Shown: positions 1 to 6,319 of the stretch, piece by piece
Layout of the letters: the number at the start of each line of letters is the position of its first letter
Numbering within the stretch: the first letter of the stretch is position 1
Source of the DNA: Clostridia bacterium
GTDB lineage: Bacteria > Bacillota > Clostridia > Oscillospirales > CAG-272
Reading direction: 5' to 3'
NCBI GenBank assembly: GCA_024404655.1
Contig: JAKSPR010000023.1
Location: 1 to 15,852, forward strand
DNA: 15,852 bases
Made by a program: the position numbers and the translations under genes
Notes under the pieces: model-generated
What the model was told of the DNA's origin: nothing
The model's input: the letters and a program-made list of their open reading frames with translations, nothing else
The model's database searches: none

Positions 1-23
1 GCACGCCGATTCAATCATGTCGA

Positions 24-42
24 CAAGGGGCGCCGCCCCTTG
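24..42. repeat. Perfect short hairpin upstream of the MATE gene, possibly the end of a dispersed intergenic element
   Basis: Bases 24-31 pair with 35-42 (CAAGGGGC with GCCCCTTG) around a 3-nt loop. No U-tract follows, so this is not a convincing intrinsic terminator. GC-rich palindromes of this style, often followed by an AAACTTTT block as here (50-57), are familiar to me from intergenic repeats of Ruminococcaceae-type genomes. Only one copy lies in the window, so the repeat status is an inference. Confidence 0.35.
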
Positions 43-78
43 ACCCCGCAAACTTTTGGAGAGGCATGGTTCAGAATT

Positions 79-1473
79 ATGAAACTGCGCAGCCGTGGGA
101 GCGGTGCCGTTGTAATGACGGAAGGCGTCATCTGGCGGCAGCTCTTGCTTTTCATTCTGCCGATCGTCTTCGGCAGCTTTTTCCAACAACTCTACAATAC
201 CACCGACGCGGTGATTGTGGGCAATTTCGTGGGCAAAGAAGCCCTTGCCGCTGTGGGCGGCACGACGGCCTCCGTCATCAATCTTCTTGTGGGTTTCTTT
301 CTCGGTCTGTCCTCCGGCGGCACGGTCATTATTGCCCAGTGCTACGGTGCCAAATGGGATGACGGATTACAGAAAGCCATTCACACTGCCATCTCGCTCG
401 GTATTCTGGGCGGCGGGGTTCTGATGCTGATCGGCATGATCTTTGCGCCTGCGATTCTCTCTGCCATGGGTACGCCTTCCGACGTCTTTATCTACGCCGT
501 ACCCTACATGCGCATCTACTTTCTCGGGGTGATACCGAATCTTCTTTACAACATGGGGGCGGGTATTCTGCGTGCGCTCGGTGACTCCCGTCGGCCTCTC
601 TGCATTCTGATTGCCTCCTGCTTTGTGAACATTGCCCTTGACATTCTCTTTGTGGCGATTCTGAAGCTGGGGTCCAGCGGTGCAGCGCTTGCGACGATCC
701 TCTGTCAGACCTTCAGCTGTTTCGGTGTTCTCATCATGATGGTCCGTCACCAGGAAGCGTCCTGCCGTCTGCATCCCGGAAAGCTCATCTCCGGTTTTGA
801 CACGGTGATGCTGGGCAAGATCATCCGCATCGGTCTGCCAGCCGGGATTCAGTCCTCGATGTACAGCATCTCAAACGTTCTGATCCAATCGACGGTGAAT
901 TCCTTCGGCACGGATGTGGTTGCCTCCTGGACGATCTACGGCAAGCTGGAAGGCATCTTCTGGATGATCATCGGAGCCTTTGGTGTAGCTATTACGACCT
1001 TTACCGGGCAGAACTTCGGTGCGCAGAAATACGACCGTATCAAGAAAGGCGTTCTGATCAGCTGGCTGATGAGTGCTGTTGTGACGATTACGCTCTCCGT
1101 CTTTTTCATCACCTGCGGAAAATACGTCTTTGTCCTTTTCAACGACGACCCGGAAGTCCTCCGTCTGTGCGCCGGGCATCTGCGTGTGATTCCGCCTTTG
1201 CTGATCACCTACACGGCGATTGAGATCATCAGCGGTGCGGTACGGGGGGCGGGCGATTCCATCCGTCCGATGATTATCACCCTTGTTGGTGTCTGTGCCC
1301 TGCGAGTGGTCTGGATTCTTCTGGTGGTTCCCCATTTCCGTTCCATGGTGACGGTGGCCCTCAGCTATCCTCTGACCTGGACTGTGACCTCCATTGTCTT
1401 CCTCATCTATTATTTACAGGGCGGCTGGCTGAAGCGCTGCAGTGCGCAGCTGGAGACAAAGCCGAAAAACTGA
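79..1473 (+). CDS. MATE-family multidrug/cation antiporter
   Basis: This integral membrane protein is predicted to export organic cations or drugs in exchange for Na+ or H+. The 464 residues give the usual 12-helix pattern in two homologous halves. The first half opens with the MATE signature FFQQLYNTTDAVIVG (residues 34-48), and the second half contains the G-x-x-x-P type segment at 245-275. Each half carries a related loop motif (GILRALGDSRRP near 162 and GAVRGAGDSIRP near 386), which reflects the family's internal duplication. ATG 79 is preferred because GGAGAGG lies at 58-64 and family members often have a short tail before the MTEG motif. ATG 115 is the alternative and would start directly at MTEG. 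A TTG at 40 is in frame but lies inside a hairpin. The gene stands alone, ends in its own terminator, and its promoter is off or near the left edge. The substrate cannot be read from the sequence. Confidence 0.93.
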   Translation: MKLRSRGSGAVVMTEGVIWRQLLLFILPIVFGSFFQQLYNTTDAVIVGNFVGKEALAAVGGTTASVINLLVGFFLGLSSGGTVIIAQCYGAKWDDGLQKAIHTAISLGILGGGVLMLIGMIFAPAILSAMGTPSDVFIYAVPYMRIYFLGVIPNLLYNMGAGILRALGDSRRPLCILIASCFVNIALDILFVAILKLGSSGAALATILCQTFSCFGVLIMMVRHQEASCRLHPGKLISGFDTVMLGKIIRIGLPAGIQSSMYSISNVLIQSTVNSFGTDVVASWTIYGKLEGIFWMIIGAFGVAITTFTGQNFGAQKYDRIKKGVLISWLMSAVVTITLSVFFITCGKYVFVLFNDDPEVLRLCAGHLRVIPPLLITYTAIEIISGAVRGAGDSIRPMIITLVGVCALRVVWILLVVPHFRSMVTVALSYPLTWTVTSIVFLIYYLQGGWLKRCSAQLETKPKN

Positions 1474-1485
1474 ATCTCTCAACGG

Positions 1486-1516
1486 AAAACGCGGGGTATC
1501 CGGCCCTGCGTTTTTC
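1486..1516 (+). terminator. Intrinsic terminator of the MATE gene
   Basis: Bases 1486-1496 pair with 1504-1514 (11 bp including one G-U pair) around a 7-nt loop. The right arm runs into TTTTT (1511-1515). It begins 13 bp after the stop codon, so the MATE gene is probably monocistronic. Confidence 0.85.
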
Positions 1517-1599
1517 TCTGTTTTACGGCTGATTTCCATAAAACACCTGCCTTTTCCGGAAATTTCCCCATTTTTCCATAAATTATTTTGAAGAAAATC

Positions 1600-1628
1600 T
1601 ATACAAACCCGAAATAATGTGATATAAT
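1600..1628 (+). promoter_or_regulatory. Extended -10 sigma-A promoter for the rRNA methyltransferase unit
   Basis: A perfect TATAAT lies at 1623-1628, preceded by TGA (1620-1622), which forms an extended -10. At 17 bp upstream is TATACA (1600-1605), matching four of six -35 positions. The surrounding 1561-1625 stretch is AT-rich, unlike the coding regions. Transcription would start about 30 bp before the gene. Confidence 0.75.
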
Positions 1629-1668
1629 ACAATATGGATGACTTTACTTTCAGCAAAAAGGAAACAAA

Positions 1669-2691
1669 TTGAAGACTATGAAAAACAATACATACGATAA
1701 AAAGAAATCCGGTTCCGGCAACAGAGGCTACGGTGAACATTCCTCCCGCGGTTCCTTCGGCGGTCGTGACAACCGGGGCGGCTTCCACAAAAACGGTCCG
1801 TCAAACGGTTTCCGCAGAAAGCCCGCGGAAAGACCGGCAGAGATCCGTCCGGCAGACGAGGACCTCTTTGAAGACAGCGGTCTTCTCACCGAGACCGTAA
1901 CCCCCGCCGCAGTGGAAAAAGATCCGGCATTCGATGAGACCAACGGTGCCGTTGTCGGTAGAAACGCCGTCCGTGAACTTCTGAAAAGCGGACGGGACAT
2001 CGACAAGATCTTCGTCCGCAAAGGCGAGCGCGAAGGCTCCATTACCATGCTTGTTGCCATGGCCATTGACAGAAAGATTCCCGTCATGGAAGTGGAAAAG
2101 CCGAAGCTGGATGCCATGGCCTGCGGACTTCCCCATCAGGGCATTGTCGCCATGGCTGCGCAGAAGGAATACTGCACGGTGGATGACATTATAAAGATCG
2201 CGGAAGACCGGGGCGAGATGCCGCTGATCATCATTGCAGACAACATCAACGACCCGAACAATCTGGGGGCGATGATCCGCTGTGCGGAAGGTGCCGGAGC
2301 TCACGGCATCATCATTCCCAAGCGTCATGCGGCCGGTGTTTCCCCCGCCGTGACGAAAGCCTCCGCCGGAGCCGTGGAGCACATGGCCATTGCCAAGGTC
2401 CCGAACCTTGCCCAGTGCATTGAAGACTTAAAGAAGCGCGGCATCTGGACCTATGCGGCAGAAGCCGGCGGCACGCCGTATTACGAGTTGGACTATCATA
2501 ACCCCTGTGCGCTGATCTTCGGCTCCGAGGGTGACGGTGTATCCCAGCTTCTGAAAAACCGGAGCGATTTCATCGTCTCCATTCCCATGTATGGTAAAGT
2601 CAACTCCCTGAATGTTTCGACTGCCGCAGCCGTGATCATCAACGAAGCAAAACGCAGTCAGATGCTGGGCGGAAGCCGCAGCGGAAAATAA
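1669..2691 (+). CDS. rlmB: TrmH/RlmB-family 23S rRNA (guanosine-2'-O-)-methyltransferase with an RG-rich N-terminal tail
   Basis: This is a SPOUT-class enzyme that would transfer a methyl group from S-adenosylmethionine to the 2'-OH of a guanosine, by homology G2251 of 23S rRNA. The substrate-binding N-domain begins near residue 93 (VVGRNAVRELL). The three SPOUT motifs are visible: NDPNNLGAMIRCAE near 194-207, FGSEGDGVS near 284-292, and VNSLNVSTAAAV near 311-322. Residues 1-60 are extra compared with a roughly 250-residue RlmB. They are rich in Arg, Gly, Ser and Lys, look disordered and may bind RNA. The TTG start at 1669 has AGGA (1659-1662) at good spacing. ATG 1678 is possible but lies about 15 nt from that site. 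The next gene begins 44 bp downstream with no terminator between, so co-transcription is likely. A TrmH-type tRNA substrate cannot be excluded. Confidence 0.93.
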   Translation: MKTMKNNTYDKKKSGSGNRGYGEHSSRGSFGGRDNRGGFHKNGPSNGFRRKPAERPAEIRPADEDLFEDSGLLTETVTPAAVEKDPAFDETNGAVVGRNAVRELLKSGRDIDKIFVRKGEREGSITMLVAMAIDRKIPVMEVEKPKLDAMACGLPHQGIVAMAAQKEYCTVDDIIKIAEDRGEMPLIIIADNINDPNNLGAMIRCAEGAGAHGIIIPKRHAAGVSPAVTKASAGAVEHMAIAKVPNLAQCIEDLKKRGIWTYAAEAGGTPYYELDYHNPCALIFGSEGDGVSQLLKNRSDFIVSIPMYGKVNSLNVSTAAAVIINEAKRSQMLGGSRSGK

Positions 2692-2735
2692 ATCGTTAAA
2701 TACTGGTATTATCCGGAAAGGAAGGATATCCACCT

Positions 2736-5700
2736 ATGGATCGCAAACCGAACAGAGACGACAGCGCAGCTGCCTCCGCACTGCTTGCAAAGCTGAAAAA
2801 AGATCTCGATCTCAATGCGTCCGATAAACAGTCCGTGGCAGAGGAAGCCGCCGCACAGGCCGCTGTCCCCGCAAAGCGCTATACCTTCCGCGTACAGAAG
2901 AAATCCGAATATCTCGCCAAGAAGAGCATCGCGGAGAAAATCTCCGCCGCAGCGGACGACGCCGATATCACGGATGAGGACCTGGAAGCCATTCTGCGCA
3001 GCTATTTCAGCAGCCTGAAAGAGACAAAGGCCGCAGCCGCGGAGCCTGCCGACGAGCCTGCAGAAGAACCTGCGGCTGAGACGCCGGTGACAGAGGAACT
3101 TGCCGACGCGATCACAGACGATCTTCTGGAAGAAATCGCGGCACTTGCTCCGGATTCTGACAAGACGGAAGCAATCCCCGCAGCGGAAGAAATCATCGCG
3201 GAAGCAGCTGCGAAGAGTCCCCAGGCCGACACGGTTATTGTGGACCCCGCCGTACCGCTGACCGCGGAAGAAGAACCGTTCTTTGAGGAAGTTCCCGTTG
3301 AGATCCCCGTGGAGGATTCCATCGAGGTCCCCGACGAAGATATTGCCGATCTGATCGGCGAAATCCCGGACATTGATATTGAAACGCCTGCGGAAGAATC
3401 CGCGGCTGAGATTCCCGTGGAAACGGTTTCCGTGGAAACAGTTTCCGCAGAAATCTCCGTTCCGGAAACCGTCACCGAAGAAATTCCCCAGGAGAACGAC
3501 GAAGACCTCGCCGACCTTCTGGCAGGACTTCCCGATGACGCCATTGAAGAAATCACCGCAGCGGAAGATATCGCCGTCGAAGAAACAATTCCCCCGGAAA
3601 CAATTCCCCCGGAAACAATTTCCCCGGAAACAATTTCCGAAGAAACAGTTTCCGACGATGAAGCCCTTGCCGGTGCAGATCTGGCTGAGCTTCTCGGAGA
3701 GAATGCTGTTTCCGCAGAAGAAACGGTTCTAACCGAAACCCCGACTACCGATACAGAAGAAGCAGAACCCGCTCTCGGCGACAGCCTTGACGATCTTCTG
3801 GGTGAGATGACGCCCGGAGAGGGTGAGGGCGATGACGAAGCCCTTGCTGCAATGCTCGCCGCTGTCGCAGGTGACGAACCTGCCGGAGACGGCGCAGTCA
3901 AAGCCGATGCCGCATCCGAGGAAGCCGCCCCAGCGGCTGAAAACGCGGATACCTCCGCAGCGGATGTATCCAACGCGGAAACTGAAACGCCTGGAACTGA
4001 CACATCCGCGGATCCCGGCAGCCTCGATCAGACCGACCTCGATCTGATGATCGCCTTCGGTATGGACGAGCAGCTGGAAAAGGCTGTCGGAAAAGAAGAG
4101 GCCAAGCGCTACAAACAGGCCATCGGCGAGCGCAAGGACGGACACTACAACGAAATGCACATGGGCGACCGTCCCGACACCGTTCAGAACAAGCACGCCG
4201 AGTATGTCTCCGCCGCCCAGAACAAGGAAATCTTCACCGAGTACAAGAAGCAGTACAGCTCCCTTCTGTTCCGCTTCCTCGGCGCGATCCTGTTCCTCAT
4301 TCTTCTGTTCTTATTTGAAAACAACAACGCCATCGGCCTGCACATGCCCGCGCTCTTTGACCGGGAGCAGTATCCGCTGGTTTACACGCTCTTTGATCTG
4401 CAGCTGGTTCTGCTCTGCGGCTCCATGATCCGCGGCGGCATCGGCGCCGGCATCCGGGGTATCTTCCGCGGAAAGCCCATACCGGAGAGCATCACAGGAT
4501 TCCTGTTCCTTCTGAGCTTTGTCTATACCGGCATCATCATGGCCCTCTGTCCGATGCACGGTTTACAGCTCTATAATTTCCCCATCGCGCTCACCGTGCT
4601 GTTCGCCCTCTGTTATGAATACATGAATCTCCGCCGGGAGATCATGAGCTTCAAGATCGTCTCCTCCAAGAAGCTGAAATACGCCGTGGATGCGATCAAG
4701 CCCCAGGACGGCGACGCCGAGCGTCAGATGTTCGCGGAATACATCTCCGACGATCCCTCCATGTTCCGTATCAAGCGCACCGCCTTTGTGGAAGGCTTCT
4801 TCCAGAGAACGGAGACCTACCCCCGCACCCAGCGCATCCTGCGCACCATCATTCCGGCGGTCTTCCTTCTGACCCTCGCCTTCTTTGCGGCAGAATTCAT
4901 GCTGACCGGCAGTGTCTATTCCGCCCTCACCGTTGCTTATATCACCATGCTGCTGACGCTGCCCTCCGGCGCGTTCATCGCATTCAGCTATCCCATGTAC
5001 CGCGCATCCTCCTATGCTTATGAGAAGGACAGCGCCATGATCGGCGAAGCAAGCCTCGGCGAGTATGCGGATGCTTCCGTTGTCTCCTTTGACGATAAGG
5101 AAGTTTTCCCGGCCCACGGCGTGCGGGTCCGCAACGTCAAGATCTACGGCAATAACCGTATCGACCATGTGATCTATGCGGCAGCCAGCGTCTTCCATGT
5201 CATCGGCGGTCCTCTTGCCGATGTCTTTGAGACCGCGACCGGTGAGCTCGGCTATGCGGAGAACGTCAAGCTGAGCCGCATTGATCCCGACGGTATCGAA
5301 GCCCGTGTGGACGGCGGAGCTGTTCTCGTCGGTAAGGCGTCCTTCATGGAGCGCTACGGCTACGGTGTTTCTGTCAGCGAAAGCGAAAAGACCATGGAGG
5401 AAACCGGCGACGCTTCCATCCTGTATATCGCTTATGACAATGCCATCACCGCAAAGCTGTATATCCAGTACTCCGTCGACCCCGAATTTGAGACGGTGCT
5501 CAAGCAGCTTTACCGTCAGGGCGTCTGCGTCGGCATCAAGACCAGCGACCCGAACATCGACGATCATCTGCTCTCCTGCAAGATCAAGATGTCCAAGTAC
5601 CCCGTCAAGATCATCAAGTGCGCAGAGCCGAAGGAAACGGCGATCATCGTGGACAGAATGTCTTCCGGCATCGTCTCCAAGGCAAACGCAAAGACCCTGC

Positions 5701-5906
5701 TCCAGACCCTCGCCATGTGCGACCGCGTCCTGAGCGCATCCCGCACCAATAACGTCATCAGCGTGGTCTCCATCCTCCTCGGTATGGCCGCGATGGCATT
5801 TTTCGTGGTGTCCGGTATCTCCCTGACCGCCGCTCCTTTCTGGATCGCCCTCTATCAGCTCTTCTGGATCGTCCCGGTCATTGTGGTTTCAAGATATCAT
5901 ATCTGA
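2736..5906 (+). CDS. P-type-ATPase-like membrane pseudoenzyme with a long acidic repeat N-terminus
   Basis: The function is unknown. Residues 1-90 are charged and partly helical. Residues 100-430 are a very acidic, Ala/Pro/Thr-rich low-complexity stretch with ETIPP/ETVS repeats. Hydrophobic segments lie near 509-527, 545-565, 586-606, 612-629, 700-722, 724-755, 1005-1029 and 1033-1052, which is the 4+2+2 order of heavy-metal P-type ATPases. A HAD/N-domain-like part spans 760-985. VLVGKASFMERYG (863-875) resembles the N-domain strand and helix, and KTSDPN (935-940) sits where TGDN is expected. The signature motifs have decayed: SFDDKEVF (784-791) replaces DKTGT, IGGPLAD (823-829) replaces SEHPL, LPSGAF (742-747) replaces the metal-site CPC, and the TGE and GDGxND motifs are not found. 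ATP-driven transport is therefore unlikely, and a sensing, scaffolding or regulatory role is an inference. AGGAAGGA (2719-2726) supports this start. The gene is the second in a unit behind rlmB. Confidence 0.8.
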   Translation: MDRKPNRDDSAAASALLAKLKKDLDLNASDKQSVAEEAAAQAAVPAKRYTFRVQKKSEYLAKKSIAEKISAAADDADITDEDLEAILRSYFSSLKETKAAAAEPADEPAEEPAAETPVTEELADAITDDLLEEIAALAPDSDKTEAIPAAEEIIAEAAAKSPQADTVIVDPAVPLTAEEEPFFEEVPVEIPVEDSIEVPDEDIADLIGEIPDIDIETPAEESAAEIPVETVSVETVSAEISVPETVTEEIPQENDEDLADLLAGLPDDAIEEITAAEDIAVEETIPPETIPPETISPETISEETVSDDEALAGADLAELLGENAVSAEETVLTETPTTDTEEAEPALGDSLDDLLGEMTPGEGEGDDEALAAMLAAVAGDEPAGDGAVKADAASEEAAPAAENADTSAADVSNAETETPGTDTSADPGSLDQTDLDLMIAFGMDEQLEKAVGKEEAKRYKQAIGERKDGHYNEMHMGDRPDTVQNKHAEYVSAAQNKEIFTEYKKQYSSLLFRFLGAILFLILLFLFENNNAIGLHMPALFDREQYPLVYTLFDLQLVLLCGSMIRGGIGAGIRGIFRGKPIPESITGFLFLLSFVYTGIIMALCPMHGLQLYNFPIALTVLFALCYEYMNLRREIMSFKIVSSKKLKYAVDAIKPQDGDAERQMFAEYISDDPSMFRIKRTAFVEGFFQRTETYPRTQRILRTIIPAVFLLTLAFFAAEFMLTGSVYSALTVAYITMLLTLPSGAFIAFSYPMYRASSYAYEKDSAMIGEASLGEYADASVVSFDDKEVFPAHGVRVRNVKIYGNNRIDHVIYAAASVFHVIGGPLADVFETATGELGYAENVKLSRIDPDGIEARVDGGAVLVGKASFMERYGYGVSVSESEKTMEETGDASILYIAYDNAITAKLYIQYSVDPEFETVLKQLYRQGVCVGIKTSDPNIDDHLLSCKIKMSKYPVKIIKCAEPKETAIIVDRMSSGIVSKANAKTLLQTLAMCDRVLSASRTNNVISVVSILLGMAAMAFFVVSGISLTAAPFWIALYQLFWIVPVIVVSRYHI
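3420..3464 (+). repeat. Three degenerate 15-bp coding repeats in the acidic region
   Basis: Units begin at 3420, 3435 and 3450 and share GAAAC(N)2TTTCCG-like sequence. The first two match closely and the third is diverged. They encode ETVSV, ETVSA and EISVP, and they are an outlying copy of the tandem array at 3582-3656. Confidence 0.7.
3582..3656 (+). repeat. Five tandem 15-bp repeats coding for ETIPP/ETISP/ETVSD
   Basis: Units start at 3582, 3597, 3612, 3627 and 3642. The first two are identical (GAAACAATTCCCCCG) and later ones drift by one to four bases. Because 15 is a multiple of three, copy-number change would keep the reading frame. The units sit inside the acidic low-complexity domain of the P-type-ATPase-like protein. 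Confidence 0.9.
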
Positions 5907-5916
5907 TATATCAAAG

Positions 5917-5953
5917 AAAAGGTTCCCGCAGCCGCATGGCACGGGAACTTTTT
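5917..5953 (+). terminator. Strong intrinsic terminator after the pseudo-P-type-ATPase gene
   Basis: Bases 5917-5928 pair with 5942-5953 (12 bp including one G-U pair, core GTTCCCG/CGGGAAC) around a 13-nt loop. The right arm ends in TTTTT. It begins 11 bp past the stop codon and closes the rlmB unit. Confidence 0.9.
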
Positions 5954-6124
5954 GGGTTGGACAGATCCCCCAAGTAAATCCCCGCGCAGCGCGCGAAGCC
6001 TGCAAGGGCGACCGCAAAGTCCTTGCCGGTCACCCCACAAAGGCGGGTAAAAAACCAGATCAAGCCGAGGGCAGAACCTTGGCAAACATCATGACATAAA
6101 TCCCCTTCAGCTTTATCATAATAC
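5954..6124. other. Non-coding spacer with several small inverted repeats, function unknown
   Basis: This gene-free stretch carries possible stems 6002-6007/6021-6026 (GCAAGG/CCTTGC) and 6065-6070/6077-6082 (CCGAGG/CCTTGG, one G-U pair), plus alternating GC around 5982-5995. An open frame crosses it but has no ribosome binding site, begins inside the preceding gene and runs through the terminator, so I do not call it coding. It could be a remnant of a dispersed intergenic element or an unrecognised small RNA. I cannot assign it. Confidence 0.4.
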
Positions 6125-6153
6125 TTGAAATATTCATAATTTTATGGTATCCT
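6125..6153 (+). promoter_or_regulatory. Probable sigma-A promoter of the riboswitch-controlled gene
   Basis: TTGAAA (6125-6130) is separated by 17 bp from TATCCT (6148-6153) in a locally AT-rich segment. The -35 is close to consensus and the -10 is moderate. Transcription starting near 6160 would give a leader of about 160 nt that begins with the 6164-6181 hairpin and contains the riboswitch. Confidence 0.6.
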
Positions 6154-6163
6154 ATAAATAGCC

Positions 6164-6181
6164 TGCGGGGCTGTCCCCGCA
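6164..6181 (+). other. GC-rich hairpin at the predicted 5' end of the leader RNA
   Basis: Bases 6164-6170 (TGCGGGG) pair perfectly with 6175-6181 (CCCCGCA) around CTGT. The hairpin lies just past the predicted transcription start and has no U-tract. A competing CCCC/GGGG pairing is possible with 6188-6198. It may protect the 5' end of the RNA, or it may be a leftover of an intergenic palindrome. Confidence 0.5.
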
Positions 6182-6214
6182 TCATCCCCCCAACGGGGCA
6201 GAAAAAACCTCATA

Positions 6215-6282
6215 ACTGATGGTATAAGTTTACAGAATGGGTAAGCGTTTCTACCAACCACCGCATGGTTGACTACCGCAGT
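6215..6282 (+). ncRNA. Purine riboswitch aptamer, guanine type (C at the specificity position)
   Basis: The three-helix purine aptamer can be drawn base by base. P1 is 6215-6224 with 6274-6282 (one bulged A at 6219). J1/2 is UAA at 6225-6227. P2 is 6228-6233 with 6241-6246 and loop AGAAUGG. J2/3 is GUUUCUAC at 6247-6254, the conserved core. P3 is 6255-6260 with 6266-6271, and L3 is CCGCA. J3/1 carries C6273, equivalent to C74 in the xpt riboswitch, which marks guanine/hypoxanthine rather than adenine (U74). The GG of L2 (6239-6240) can pair with the CC of L3 (6261-6262), as in the known kissing loops. Unusual points are the 6-bp P2, a G-C pair where U25-A45 is usual, and a 5-nt L3 instead of 7. 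The terminator overlap predicts that ligand switches the gene on. Confidence 0.9.
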
Positions 6283-6304
6283 GTAGTCAATCATTTTATT
6301 TTTT
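6265..6304 (+). terminator. Riboswitch expression platform: intrinsic terminator overlapping aptamer P3/J3-1/P1
   Basis: Bases 6265-6276 pair with 6283-6294 (12 bp, one G-U) around CGCAGU, followed by the U-rich run 6294-6304. The left arm is the 3' strand of P3, the specificity residue C6273 and part of the 3' strand of P1, so aptamer and terminator cannot form together. This is the arrangement of the adenine-sensing pbuE ON switch. Ligand-free RNA should terminate, and ligand-bound RNA should read through to the ribosome binding site GGAGG (6305-6309). Confidence 0.85.
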
Positions 6305-6319
6305 GGAGGAAAAAGCAGC

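Noticed and set aside
3420..3656. Regular repeats considered as a CRISPR array
   Set aside because: The units are contiguous 15-mers with no unique spacers, and they lie in frame inside a protein gene.
3373..3732. Open frame on + with Phe-Pro-Arg-Lys-Gln repeats
   Set aside because: It is the second reading frame of the 15-bp repeats, and the + frame-1 protein continues through it.
3002..4003. Long open frame on - opposite the acidic region
   Set aside because: Its product is only Ser/Ala/Thr/Ile low complexity, the mirror image of the Glu/Ala/Pro codons on +. It has no ribosome binding site and no homologous domain.
4563..5567. 334-codon open frame on - within the P-type-like gene
   Set aside because: It is a shadow of high third-position G+C in the real gene, with no recognisable motif.
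5891..5912. AT palindrome GATATC...GATATATC around the stop codon at 5904
   Set aside because: It is short and imperfect, overlaps coding sequence and stands beside a clear terminator. No regulatory role is supported.
5881..6099. 72-codon open frame on + reading across the terminator
   Set aside because: It starts inside the preceding gene, passes through the terminator hairpin and has no ribosome binding site.
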